The translations under genes and the position numbers were made by a program. 64,000 nt of DNA from Bacillota bacterium (GTDB lineage: Bacteria > Bacillota > Sulfobacillia > JAJYWN01 > JAJZPE01): positions 1-64,000 of the forward strand of contig JAJYMC010000016.1 in assembly GCA_021787335.1 (NCBI GenBank). The letters are read 5' to 3'. A model generated the notes under the pieces. It saw nothing but the letters and a program-made list of their open reading frames with translations, was not told the origin of the DNA and ran no database searches. Below, one piece after another: positions 1 to 8,489 of the stretch. How positions within the stretch are numbered: position 1 is the first letter of the stretch; every line of letters begins with the position of its first letter.

Positions 1-1
1 C

Positions 2-772
2 AGGTTTGTTCTGCGCCTGACCACCAGCGACGGGTTCCTGTGGCTTCCGCTCAAGAATGAGCCGTACTACCGTGCACGCCTGGAGGCTATCGCTACCGGG
101 AAGGGTCATCAGGGAGACGCCAAACTCATTCAGGAGAATGGTTGGTGGTATCTGCTCTTGCCCACGCGGGAGGAAGTGCCCGAACCCGCCGGAACCAACG
201 TAGTCGGTGTTGATCTCGGGGTCGCGAACCTTGCTGTTGTCTCCACCCCTGACGGAAAGGTAAACCGTTTCCTCTCCGGCCGTGCTGCCCAAGCAAGACG
301 GAATCGGTTCTTCAACCGCCGCTACTCCTTGTCGTGCACCAAGAAACCACACATCATCAAGCGGGATCAAGATAAGGAACACCGTTGGATGAAAGATGTG
401 AATCATAAGGTTTCGCGGGCCATCATCCGAGAAGCGCAGAAGGTGGCAAACCCGGTTATCGCCCTGGAGGAACTACGCGGCATCCGAGAGCGGGTCAAGG
501 CTACCAAGAAGGTTAACCGGATGCTCCACTCCTGGGCGTTCGCCCAACTGATCGGCTTCATCGAGGACAAGGCTGCCCGGGCTGGCATACCCGTTGTACG
601 GGTAGACCCTCGCAAGACCAGCCAGACCTGTTCCAGGTGCGGCCACGCGGAGCGGGCGAATCGGAGTACGCAAGCCCTATTCAGGTGCAAGCGATGCGGA
701 TTTGAAATCCACGCCGATTTGCAGGCCGCTCGGAACATTGCCGCCAAGGCACAATCGCTCGAATCAGGCTAG
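2..772 (+). CDS. tnpB: TnpB, RNA-guided nuclease of an IS200/IS605-type element (5' partial)
   Basis: The reading frame is open from base 2, so the N-terminus lies outside the window; the internal TTG at 158 is not the true start. All three RuvC acidic positions are visible: Asp in VGVDLGVANLAVV, Glu in VIALEELRGIRERV, and Asp in the HADLQAARN segment after the zinc ribbon (CSRCG and CKRCG, a four-cysteine finger). TnpB proteins of this family are nucleases guided by an RNA made from the element's right end. The visible part looks intact, so the enzyme may be active. No tnpA transposase is visible; it could lie upstream or be absent. Confidence 0.93.
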   Translation, partial: RFVLRLTTSDGFLWLPLKNEPYYRARLEAIATGKGHQGDAKLIQENGWWYLLLPTREEVPEPAGTNVVGVDLGVANLAVVSTPDGKVNRFLSGRAAQARRNRFFNRRYSLSCTKKPHIIKRDQDKEHRWMKDVNHKVSRAIIREAQKVANPVIALEELRGIRERVKATKKVNRMLHSWAFAQLIGFIEDKAARAGIPVVRVDPRKTSQTCSRCGHAERANRSTQALFRCKRCGFEIHADLQAARNIAAKAQSLESG

Positions 773-905
773 ATGTCTGGTACGATGGGCCTCCTGACAA
801 GGCCCTGAAGCCCGGCACTCTACTCCTTTGGGAGTAAATCCCGACCGGGCAACCTGGCAACTTCCCTTCGGGAATCCCCCCCTTCAGGGGTGGGAGGATG
901 TCAAG
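773..905 (+). ncRNA. Candidate omega-RNA scaffold / element right end
   Basis: Directly after the tnpB stop there is a dense set of short hairpins: GCCCGG at 810 pairs with CCGGGC at 845, ACTCC/GGAGT at 822-835, TTCCC/GGGAA at 862-874 and CCCCT/AGGGG at 879-890, ending in GGGAGGATGTCAAG. IS200/IS605-family right ends have this form and supply the TnpB guide scaffold. By that model the guide would be the genomic sequence after about 905 (beginning TCTGTCCCTCC). The exact end and processing site are inferred. From 906 to 1004 I see no gene. Confidence 0.65.
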
Positions 906-1004
906 TCTGTCCCTCCTGTGAATGCGATTGCTTGGCGAAACCACTTCTTGGGTTTCGCCCTCCGGTGGTCGAATCCTCCCCGGGCGTGATAACTTAAGCT
1001 CGCC

Positions 1005-2459
1005 CTATAACCTACGCCGGCGCGACGACGAGGGCACGCCCATCTCGTTGCGGTACTTGGCCACCGTCCGCCGGGAGATGGCGATGCCCTTCTTCCCGAG
1101 GAGCTTGGTCAGGGCGTCGTCGGACAGCGGCCGGCTCGGATCCTCCCCGGCCACGAGGTCCTGGATGTGCATCTTGACGCTCTCCGACGAGATGCCGGCG
1201 GTCTCCCCGGCCGCCGCCACTCCGCTGGTGAAGAAGTACTTCAACTCGAACGTGCCCTGCGGGGTCTGGACGTACTTGTTCGAGGTCGCCCGGCTGACGG
1301 TCGACTCGTGCATCCCGATGATCTCGGCGATGTGCCTGAGGCTCATCGGCCGCAGGTGGCGCAGGCCGTGATCGAGGAAGTCGCGCTGCAGCCGGACGAT
1401 GGTCTCGGTGACCCGGTAGAGGGTCCGGCGGCGCTGCTCGATGGCCCGGATGAGCCAGAGGGCCGAGTTCAGCCGGCCTTCGATGTAGGCCCGGGCCTCG
1501 CCCAGCTGCTCCCCGTCGGCGGCCCCGGTCCCCCGGTCGAGGAGGTGCCGGTAATAGCGGTTTATACCCAGCCTGGGGACGGCCGAGTCGTTGACGATGA
1601 CGACGTAGTCCCCCTCGACCCGCTCGATGACGACGTCGGGGACGATGTACCGAATGTCGTTGGGGTCGGCGAAGCGCCGCCCCGGCCGGGGGTCGAGGGT
1701 CCGGATGAAATCGGCGGCCTGCTGGACCAGCTTGGCCGGGGCGTCGAGGGTGGCGGCCAGCTTGGCCAGGCGCCCCGAGCCCAGTTCCTCGAGGTGGCCA
1801 TCGATGATCCGCCGGGCGAGGTCGCGCACGGCCGCCCGGGCCTTGTCCGGGGGCAGCGCCTCGAGCTGCAACCGCAGGCACTCGGCCAGGTCACGGGCTC
1901 CAACGCCGGGTGGGTCGAAGATCGTGAAGACCTGGTGGACCCGGGCCACGTCGGCGACCGGGGCGCCCAGGACCTCGGCCGCTTCCCCGAGGCTGGTCCT
2001 GAGGTAGCCGTCCTCGTCGAGCATGCCGATGAAGTACTCGCCGATGCGGCGCTCGGCCGGCGTCAGCTGGCTCAGGTGCAGCTGCAGGTCCAGATGCTGC
2101 TCCAGGGTGGGGGCCTCGGACAGGCGGGACTCGACCGGACGGGCCCCGGCGTCCGGGTCACGCTCGGCGGTCGGCGTGAAACCTAGGTCGCTGCGGTCCT
2201 GGAAGTACGATTGCCAATCAAGGTCGAACTTCTCCCCCTCGCGCTCGGCCTCGCGCGGGCCGCCGTCCTCCTGGGACTGGGATGCCGGGGTGGCGGCCTC
2301 GTCGCGGACCTCGAGGACCGGATTGGTCAGGACCTGCTCGGTCAGATACTCAGACAGCTCCGTGGCCGACAACTGGAGGACAGTGATGGCCTGACGGAGC
2401 TCCGGAGTCATGATGAGCTTTTGGGTCTGCTGTTGAACCAGCTTCGGACCGAGGTCCAT
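1005..2459 (-). CDS. rpoN: RNA polymerase sigma-54 factor RpoN
   Basis: Sigma-54 directs core RNA polymerase to -24/-12 promoters and needs an AAA+ activator. The N-terminal region I is clear (KLVQQQTQKLIMTPEL, glutamine-rich activator-interacting segment). Region II is acidic. The core-binding and helix-turn-helix parts follow, and the C-terminus has the RpoN box RRTVAKYRNEMGVP. Length is about 484 residues, normal for the family. An upstream TTG at 2471 is possible, but the ATG at 2459 matches the family N-terminus and has GGTGAAG about 6 bases upstream. No sigma-54 activator gene is visible in the window. The gene is monocistronic or follows the small membrane gene at 2608-2919. Confidence 0.96.
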   Translation of the reverse strand: MDLGPKLVQQQTQKLIMTPELRQAITVLQLSATELSEYLTEQVLTNPVLEVRDEAATPASQSQEDGGPREAEREGEKFDLDWQSYFQDRSDLGFTPTAERDPDAGARPVESRLSEAPTLEQHLDLQLHLSQLTPAERRIGEYFIGMLDEDGYLRTSLGEAAEVLGAPVADVARVHQVFTIFDPPGVGARDLAECLRLQLEALPPDKARAAVRDLARRIIDGHLEELGSGRLAKLAATLDAPAKLVQQAADFIRTLDPRPGRRFADPNDIRYIVPDVVIERVEGDYVVIVNDSAVPRLGINRYYRHLLDRGTGAADGEQLGEARAYIEGRLNSALWLIRAIEQRRRTLYRVTETIVRLQRDFLDHGLRHLRPMSLRHIAEIIGMHESTVSRATSNKYVQTPQGTFELKYFFTSGVAAAGETAGISSESVKMHIQDLVAGEDPSRPLSDDALTKLLGKKGIAISRRTVAKYRNEMGVPSSSRRRRL

Positions 2460-2607
2460 GGTCTTCACCAAGGAAAGCTATTCGGCTTCCCGGTAGGTTT
2501 CCCTTTGTCGACGCGGGCGGCCATCATCCTGGCCGGCAGCGGCATTAGCTTCCCCTAGAACGGCCATTTAGCCCACCCTCCCCCACGATGCCCTGGGCGA
2601 ACGTGTT

Positions 2608-2919
2608 CTACAGAAGTGTTTCGCGTTTCCCCTCTTCTGGCCGCAGGCCACGGGGACGCCGGGTGATTCCGGCTTTGACGGTCTCACTGCTCGATGCGCC
2701 GCCCAGGATGAGGATAACGGCGACTCCAAGGATGCCAAGAAGATAGTGCCCCGTCGTGAAAGCCAGAACCACGAACCAGACGAGGCCGATGACGATCAGG
2801 ATGGGCGACAAGACCAGGGCGCCGAGGACGGCCATGATTCCCAGCAGCCAATTGGTGGCAAACGCCTGCTGGATCAGATTGAACACCGGAGCAGCCACCC
2901 GAGACATGAGTTCCGTCAT
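2608..2919 (-). CDS. Small hydrophobic membrane protein, partner of the 1087-aa protein
   Basis: A 103-residue protein starting MTELMSRVAAPVFN. It has two or three strongly hydrophobic segments (around NWLLGIMAVLGALVL, ILIVIGLVWFVVLAF and LLGILGVAVILILGG) and a basic, polar C-terminal tail (RRPRGLRPEEGKR). Its ATG overlaps the stop of the large upstream gene as ATGA, with GGAGGACAG upstream, so the two are translationally coupled and probably act together. I do not recognise the family. A role as membrane anchor or output for the large protein is only inference. Confidence 0.8.
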   Translation of the reverse strand: MTELMSRVAAPVFNLIQQAFATNWLLGIMAVLGALVLSPILIVIGLVWFVVLAFTTGHYLLGILGVAVILILGGASSSETVKAGITRRPRGLRPEEGKRETLL

Positions 2920-5900
2920 CTTGTTTCTGTCCTCCCCTCCCGTGTTGACCCGCCATTTCGAAGACGGTACATCTGGATGACCAGGTCTGCCATCGCCCCA
3001 CCCCATTGGGGGTTGGGAAACCAGAACTGATATTCCTTCGTTGAGGTGCGACAGATTATCCCTGCACGGTCGCGCTCTCCTCTGACTTCCGGTTCACCAC
3101 TGAGGTTCTCAAACAGCAGGTAGCCCTTGATACCGCCCATTATGACCCGGAGCCCATCCCGGGTCACCATGACGCCCTGTGTGCCGTCGCGTGAGGACGT
3201 GTCTTGGAAGAGCCCGACCACCTGCTCGGGATGGAGCCGGCGGCTGGTCTGCCCGTATGCGCGGATGAACCGCTCAAGGTGTGGCATCGAAATAGCGCCG
3301 GCCACACTATAGCGTTTGTCGTTCCCCCCGCCGAGGCGGTTCTTCATGCCCGCCAGGGTCCGCTGAAGGACCGCGCGCCGCTCCGGGTCGAGTCCTCGTT
3401 CGAACCCGAAGATCAGTCGCCGCAACATCGCGACAAGAGGCTCCTTAGGCACATTGGCGAGCGGGATCTCTATATGCTCGGAGTCCGTGTCGACAATGAA
3501 CCCGTCTCTACTGATGGCAATGTTGTCAATTTCGTCGAAGGCCACAGAGCTATCGGCTCCATCGGTTCCGAAACGAATCATATCGGTCGTCACGATGACC
3601 TCGGGGGCATCCTTTTCGGGATTGCCGATAGCGAAAAGCATATAGTCAGGCCCTTCGCCTCGATCTTCCGATAGGGCAAAACGCCCCTGCGCGCCGGTTA
3701 CCTGGGCGAGCTCCTCAGGCCCGACAAGGCCCACGCCCAGGTCCCCGTACTCCTTGCGAAGCTCAGCTGCTAACTCCGCTGTGCTATACCTGGTATCGTC
3801 AACCGTGATGGCCCTTCCGAAGCGCTCTCTTTCGAGCTCTATCACCCCTGCTTCGGACGCGCCAAACCGGCGGTGAAGCTCCTGCAACCTCTGAGCGAGC
3901 TCTTGTTCGCCCAAACCTAGGGAGCTGACTTGAACTAGCTGTTGCTCGTACTCCCGGGCGTAATAGCGCCCCAGGACATCTCCCTCGACGGCTTTCGAAT
4001 CTCCGGATGGCAGCCCGAAATCGGCGCGGGCCTGTTCGATGAATGCAAGGACTTCGCTCAGCGGTCTGCCGCAGCGGCTCTCGATATGCAGCCGATAACG
4101 GTCGCGAACGACCATTGCCTCCGCCTCAGCCAACTGCCCACCGGCAAGGCCGAACCGGCTCTTGATCTCTTGCAGTGTCTCAACGACAGTGTCGTCGGGC
4201 CTACCGCTGCCCCAAGCCCGGCCCAGTTCGTTCAGGTAATAGTCCTTGGGGCTGGTCCACTCGATCTTGATGGTAGAAAGCGCACGGCTCTTAAGGACCC
4301 GGCCAACATACAGCTCCAGGCGTTCGAGAGAACCACCGGCCACGGCCTGGAGTGACTCCGTCCCGGGCAGCCGGGTAAGTGTCTTCCAGGTCTCGAAAAG
4401 GTCATGGATATAATCGAAGACCCGGGGACTTACCTCGTCAGTAGGCACCCTGATCGGATAGTCGACGTCCTTGATGGTCAATGTCAGGTAACTGTTCAGG
4501 TCCGTTCCAAAACTGACTCTGTCCAGATCCCGATAGCTGCTGGCAAGCGTAACACGCCGGCCCGACCCGGAGAGCCCGGATACGTAGACGCCTGCCCGAG
4601 AAAGAACCCACGTGGAGTCAGGGTTGACCCAAATCGCGAGGATTGAAGACGAGGCCGCGGCCTCGGGGCCACAGCTTGACTTGGCTTCCGCGACGTCCTT
4701 TTGAGTCGCCTCGCTGACCATGTTCGCGGGGATGTCCACGCCCTTGCCGAGGGACTCAAGGAAGGATACCTCGTCATCCGGTGCGCCGCCGGGCCGCGTG
4801 ACCTTGAGGAGCGCCAACCTAGAACCGAATTCCGTCCGCCATTCGGGGTCTCCCTCCCGTGCCAGGGCGGCCTCCAATACGACCACCTGGGCATCGGGGT
4901 TCCTCAGCAGAGAGTCGGTCAGGGCCAGGTAGGCCTCTGAGCAGCAGGGGTTCAGAGCCAAGGCCTGGAGGAGATAGCTGGTGTATCGGCGCGGGTCGCC
5001 CTTGGCTGACTCTGAGTCTCTCAGGAGATCCCTTGCTTGGACGATGTCCTCGTTGATCTCGCCGCAACTACGCAATCCCGTCGATTGGCCCCAGGCGATG
5101 GCTATCATCTCGTACAACTTCACGAAACCTTCGTTACAGAAAGTCTCAAAGACCTCCATAGACTGCTCGAAAGTCCTCAGAAGGTCGCCATTGAGCCTCG
5201 CCTTAAGGGAGTTGCTCGCCACCATGGCGCTGACCTTGCCAACGGCCTTCCCAATCCCGTTCAAGGCGCCCACGGTGAGCATGAAGCCCAGGCTGCCTAT
5301 GGCGATGGTAGACGAGGACCCCCGCGCGAAGGCGCGCTGGGCCCGGTCGAGTTCCACGAGATCCTGCGCGGTTGCCATGCCGGTCTGGGCGGCGTCCGCC
5401 AAGTCGCCGAGCAGAGGCCAATCGAACGTAGACAGGATGTCCTCTCGGGAAGGACCTTTGACGCCCAAGAAGATCCTCATCGCCGCACGCACGGCCTCAG
5501 CGAACTTGCCAAGGCTGGCCAGGGCAAGTGCTTGTAGGTTGTCATAGTCGAACCAGGCCAGTGTCGTGGAGCTATGGAATCTCTGGGCCAAGGCGCCGAG
5601 GAATTCGGTCCGAGCCGCCACCGCGGCCCTGAAGTACAGGTGATAGAAGGGATCCGCTCGTCTCTCGGCCGTAAAGCACATGGCCAGGTCGGTGCCAGGC
5701 AGAGGAATGAGTAAGTCGGCGAGACCCTCGGTATAGTCCTCTTCTGGTTGTGACCTGGCCTTCTTCCGGTTGTGGGCCTTCTTTGAGCGCCTTCCATCCC
5801 CTCTGGGGTCAGAAGCGTTCTGGTCCCCGGCCGGTGTTGTGGCCGGCAGCGGATGCTCAGCCTGCCTAGACTTGAGGAAGGACACCCGGAGTTCCGCAGC

Positions 5901-6179
5901 GTCTTCCGCGGAAAGGCCGGCGTCGGCGCCGAACTCCCTGAGCTCTGTCTCCTCAGATTCCGCCAGTTCGTCCGTCCCCTGGTAGATGACCTCGAGGAAG
6001 TCCCTGTACTGGGCGTATTTGGAGAGCAGCTCGGCCACGGACTTGAGGCAGACGTCCGAGTCCAGCCCGAGCACCTTGGCTTTCTGTTCGAGAATCTTCC
6101 TGCCCTTCTCGGTGTCATGGGTGTTCTGCCAATACAGGCGCCTGAAGGTTTCGAGGTACTTATCCTGTGCCTCTGACAT
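2916..6179 (-). CDS. Large multidomain protein (1087 aa) with three PH-like modules; function unknown
   Basis: Start chosen at the ATG with GGAGGGAG 5 bases upstream. Residues 1-105 are helical and acidic; 120-150 is a charged low-complexity linker (RRSKKAHNRKKAR); 150-450 is mainly helical with one glycine-rich hydrophobic stretch near 290-315 and a TPR-like hairpin near 400-430. Three beta-rich segments near 511-600, 845-925 and 985-1075 share a pattern of WVL/VIV-x-GV/DMI ... Y/FDEID-x-V/I ... followed by an amphipathic helix, as in bacterial PH-like domains. Between them a helical motif ending in RFGL/DFGL/RFGA recurs about every 50 residues. No signal peptide is present. ATGA coupling to the membrane protein suggests a membrane-associated complex. 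No enzyme motif was found. Confidence 0.85.
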   Translation of the reverse strand: MSEAQDKYLETFRRLYWQNTHDTEKGRKILEQKAKVLGLDSDVCLKSVAELLSKYAQYRDFLEVIYQGTDELAESEETELREFGADAGLSAEDAAELRVSFLKSRQAEHPLPATTPAGDQNASDPRGDGRRSKKAHNRKKARSQPEEDYTEGLADLLIPLPGTDLAMCFTAERRADPFYHLYFRAAVAARTEFLGALAQRFHSSTTLAWFDYDNLQALALASLGKFAEAVRAAMRIFLGVKGPSREDILSTFDWPLLGDLADAAQTGMATAQDLVELDRAQRAFARGSSSTIAIGSLGFMLTVGALNGIGKAVGKVSAMVASNSLKARLNGDLLRTFEQSMEVFETFCNEGFVKLYEMIAIAWGQSTGLRSCGEINEDIVQARDLLRDSESAKGDPRRYTSYLLQALALNPCCSEAYLALTDSLLRNPDAQVVVLEAALAREGDPEWRTEFGSRLALLKVTRPGGAPDDEVSFLESLGKGVDIPANMVSEATQKDVAEAKSSCGPEAAASSSILAIWVNPDSTWVLSRAGVYVSGLSGSGRRVTLASSYRDLDRVSFGTDLNSYLTLTIKDVDYPIRVPTDEVSPRVFDYIHDLFETWKTLTRLPGTESLQAVAGGSLERLELYVGRVLKSRALSTIKIEWTSPKDYYLNELGRAWGSGRPDDTVVETLQEIKSRFGLAGGQLAEAEAMVVRDRYRLHIESRCGRPLSEVLAFIEQARADFGLPSGDSKAVEGDVLGRYYAREYEQQLVQVSSLGLGEQELAQRLQELHRRFGASEAGVIELERERFGRAITVDDTRYSTAELAAELRKEYGDLGVGLVGPEELAQVTGAQGRFALSEDRGEGPDYMLFAIGNPEKDAPEVIVTTDMIRFGTDGADSSVAFDEIDNIAISRDGFIVDTDSEHIEIPLANVPKEPLVAMLRRLIFGFERGLDPERRAVLQRTLAGMKNRLGGGNDKRYSVAGAISMPHLERFIRAYGQTSRRLHPEQVVGLFQDTSSRDGTQGVMVTRDGLRVIMGGIKGYLLFENLSGEPEVRGERDRAGIICRTSTKEYQFWFPNPQWGGAMADLVIQMYRLRNGGSTREGRTETR

Positions 6180-6312
6180 CCATCTCCCTCCATCCGGTAA
6201 ACTGTTCCCCATCTAGCCATGTTTTCCCTCTTTTACCATCCCGGCAAGACCGCTGGTCTACGAGGCGCTCGCGCCCCTGTTCGATGCGGAGAAGAGGCCC
6301 GAAAAAGAAGAG

Positions 6313-6336
6313 GACGGAGCCTTTACAGGCTCCGTC
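6313..6336 (-). terminator. Rho-independent terminator of glnA
   Basis: A 9-bp inverted repeat (GACGGAGCC / GGCTCCGTC, 6-base loop) is followed on the minus strand by CTCTTCTTTTTC. It lies about 65 bases beyond the glnA stop. Confidence 0.8.
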
Positions 6337-6401
6337 TATATCAATTGGGGGGAATGTGGCGTGCTTGGTGCGGCAACAGCGCGCGCGGCCCGCCGCGGGC
6401 T

Positions 6402-7892
6402 CTACATATCGTAGTACATCTGGAACTCGTAGGGGTGCGGCCGGACTTTGATCGGTTCGGCCTCGGCCCGCTTGATCTCAATCCATTCCTCGAGCAGTTC
6501 GGGCGAGAAGACGCCGCCCTTCAGGAGGAAGTCGTGGTCGGCCTCGAGGGCGTCGAGGGCCTCATCGAGGGACCCGGGCACGTTCTTGACCTTGGCCTTC
6601 TGATCGGCCGGCAGCTCGTAGATGTTGAAGTCCATCGGGCCGAAGCCGGCCTCGACGGGGTCGATCTTCCGGGCGATGCCGTCCAGGCCGGCCATGAGCA
6701 TGGCGGCGAAGGCCAGGTATGGGTTGGCCAAACTGTCCGGCGGGCGGAATTCGACCCGCTTGGCCGCCGGCGACTCGGAGTACATCGGGATGCGCACGGC
6801 CGCGCTGCGGTTTCGCTTGGAGAAGGCGATGTTGACCGGGGCCTCGTAGCCTGGGACGAGCCGCTTATAGGAGTTGGTCGTCGGGCTGGTCAGGGCCAGG
6901 AGGGCCGGGGCGTGGGCCAGAAGCCCGCCGATGTAGTACAGGGCGCTCTGGCTCAGCCCGGCATAGCCCTTGGCGTCGGCGAAAGTCGGGCGACCCTCGC
7001 GCCATAGGCTCTGGTGAACGTGCATCCCACTGCCGTTGTCGCCGAAGAGCGGCTTCGGCATGAAGGTCACGCTCTTGCCGGCCCGGTGGGCCATGTTGCG
7101 GACGATGTACTTATACATCATGACCTTGTCGGCCATGTTCAGGAGCGTGTCGTAGCGGAGGTCGATCTCGACCTGGGCGGCCGTCGCCACCTCGTGGGTG
7201 TGGGACTCGACGGTCAGCCCCAGCTCCTCCATCTGCCGGACCATCTCCGAGCGCAGCTCCGAGGTGTGGTCGTGGGGCGGGGTCCGGTTGTAGCCGCCCT
7301 TGTTCGGGACCTTCGACCCCAGGTTCTTGCCCTGGCCGTTGGCCGTCCCCGTGTTCCAGGCAGCCTCCTCGGCGTCGAAGGAGTAGAAGGCGGAGTTCGG
7401 GGTGTTCCCGAAGCGGACGTCGTCGAGGATGAAGAACTCGAGCTCCGGCCCCCAGTAGCTGGCGTCGGCGACGCCGGTCGACCGGAGGTGGTCCTCGGCG
7501 CGCGCGGCCGTCAGCCGCGGGTCCTTGGCGTAGCCGCGGCCGCCCACCGGCCCGGCGCCGGGCTCGGAGATGCTGCAGATGAGGCTGATGGTGGTCTGGG
7601 CGAAGAACGGGTCGATGACCGCCGTGGCCGGGTCGGCCACGAGGAGCATGTCGCTCTCATCGATGGACTGGAACCCTCTCACGCTCGAACCGTCGAAGCC
7701 GACGCCCTCGGTGAACATGGACGGGCTCAGCTCGGCGACGGACAACGTCTTGTGCTGCCAGATCCCGGTGAGGTCGACGAACTTCAGGTCGACCTGGCGG
7801 ACCTCGCGCTCTTCGGCCAGGGCCAGGACATCGTCAACGGTCGCGGGGCGGTCTTCCTCCGGGCGTTTCGGGACGTACTTCTCGGCTCTCAT
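6402..7892 (-). CDS. glnA: Glutamine synthetase type I
   Basis: Makes glutamine from glutamate, ammonia and ATP in the cytoplasm. Recognisable blocks in order: DLTGIWQHKTL beta-grasp, FDGSSVRGFQ, GPELEFFILD (metal-binding Glu), NKGGY, HTHEVATAAQVEID, FMPKPLFGDNGSGMHVHQSLW (ATP/metal site) and RNRSAAVRIP. The segment NIYELPADQ contains the Tyr that is adenylylated in GSI-beta enzymes, and the insertion typical of that subtype appears to be present. Start chosen at MRAEKYV (ATG 7892) with GAGAGGGGAAG upstream; a longer frame exists, but it reads through glnR. The gene overlaps the 3' end of glnR by 59 bases, forming a glnR-glnA operon. Confidence 0.96.
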   Translation of the reverse strand: MRAEKYVPKRPEEDRPATVDDVLALAEEREVRQVDLKFVDLTGIWQHKTLSVAELSPSMFTEGVGFDGSSVRGFQSIDESDMLLVADPATAVIDPFFAQTTISLICSISEPGAGPVGGRGYAKDPRLTAARAEDHLRSTGVADASYWGPELEFFILDDVRFGNTPNSAFYSFDAEEAAWNTGTANGQGKNLGSKVPNKGGYNRTPPHDHTSELRSEMVRQMEELGLTVESHTHEVATAAQVEIDLRYDTLLNMADKVMMYKYIVRNMAHRAGKSVTFMPKPLFGDNGSGMHVHQSLWREGRPTFADAKGYAGLSQSALYYIGGLLAHAPALLALTSPTTNSYKRLVPGYEAPVNIAFSKRNRSAAVRIPMYSESPAAKRVEFRPPDSLANPYLAFAAMLMAGLDGIARKIDPVEAGFGPMDFNIYELPADQKAKVKNVPGSLDEALDALEADHDFLLKGGVFSPELLEEWIEIKRAEAEPIKVRPHPYEFQMYYDM

Positions 7893-8364
7893 TGCCGCTC
7901 TTCCCCTCTCGTTTGTGAGGGGAAGGACTCGGTGGCGCGGTCGGCGCGGGGGCGGCCGGTCTGGCCGTCCCGGCTGGGCGGTCGACGACATCGTAGAGCT
8001 CGGCCTGATTCGAGACCGGGTAGACCGAGGTCAGCCGCCGCGCCATCGGGCCGCCCATGCGGCTCTCGTTCTGGCTGACGACGGTCCGGTCGCCGGGTCT
8101 GGGCGCCGCCGCGGCGGCGGCCTTGGCCTCCTGTTCGCGCAGGAAAGCCTTGATGCCGCTGACGGTCAGGCCCTTCTCGAAGAGCTCCTTGACCTGCTTC
8201 AGTCGTTCGACGTCCCGCTCGGAGTAAAGGCGTTGCCTGCCCATGGTCCGCCGTGGCTGGACCAACCCCATCTGGTCGTAGTACCGGATCTGGCGGCCGC
8301 TCAGTCCGGTCAGTTGCTCGACGACTCGCATGGGGTAGGCGGGCATTCGCCGGTCGATCTCCAC
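7834..8364 (-). CDS. glnR: MerR-family nitrogen regulator, GlnR type
   Basis: A 176-residue protein. The N-terminal winged helix-turn-helix reads MRVVEQLTGLSGRQIRYYDQMGLVQP, followed by RLYSERDVERLKQVKELFEKGLTVSGIKAFL; this is the GlnR/TnrA branch of MerR. The C-terminus is a long Ala/Pro-rich tail, much longer than in Bacillus GlnR. The GTG start at 8364 has AAGGAGGG 7 bases upstream; a TTG at 8388 is possible but lacks a site. In the family GlnR is feedback-activated by glutamine synthetase and represses glnRA. Position directly before glnA and the operator upstream support the same circuit here. Confidence 0.92.
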   Translation of the reverse strand: MEIDRRMPAYPMRVVEQLTGLSGRQIRYYDQMGLVQPRRTMGRQRLYSERDVERLKQVKELFEKGLTVSGIKAFLREQEAKAAAAAAPRPGDRTVVSQNESRMGGPMARRLTSVYPVSNQAELYDVVDRPAGTARPAAPAPTAPPSPSPHKREGKSGNESREVRPETPGGRPPRDR

Positions 8365-8386
8365 CGGGAGTCCCTCCTTGTAAACC

Positions 8387-8438
8387 AATATACGCGCGGG
8401 GACGAGTCCTTGTCAATAGAATGTCAACTTTCTTGACA
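8387..8438 (-). promoter_or_regulatory. glnRA promoter with GlnR box
   Basis: On the minus strand TTGACA (8416-8411) and TATATT (8392-8387) are separated by 18 bases. Just upstream of the -35 sits TGTCAACTTTCTTGACA (8422-8438), an exact match to the GlnR/TnrA consensus TGTNAN7TNACA with perfect arms. This predicts autoregulation of glnR-glnA by nitrogen status. Confidence 0.85.
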
Positions 8439-8489
8439 CAGTATTTACAGGAAGCGGCCGGCGCCCGCGGGACGGGCGTTTGTGAGGTG

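Noticed and set aside
158-772. TTG at 158 as the start of TnpB
   Set aside because: The frame is open to base 2 with TnpB-like sequence (GFLWLPLKNEPYY, GDAKLIQENGWWYLLLP), so the gene enters from outside the window.
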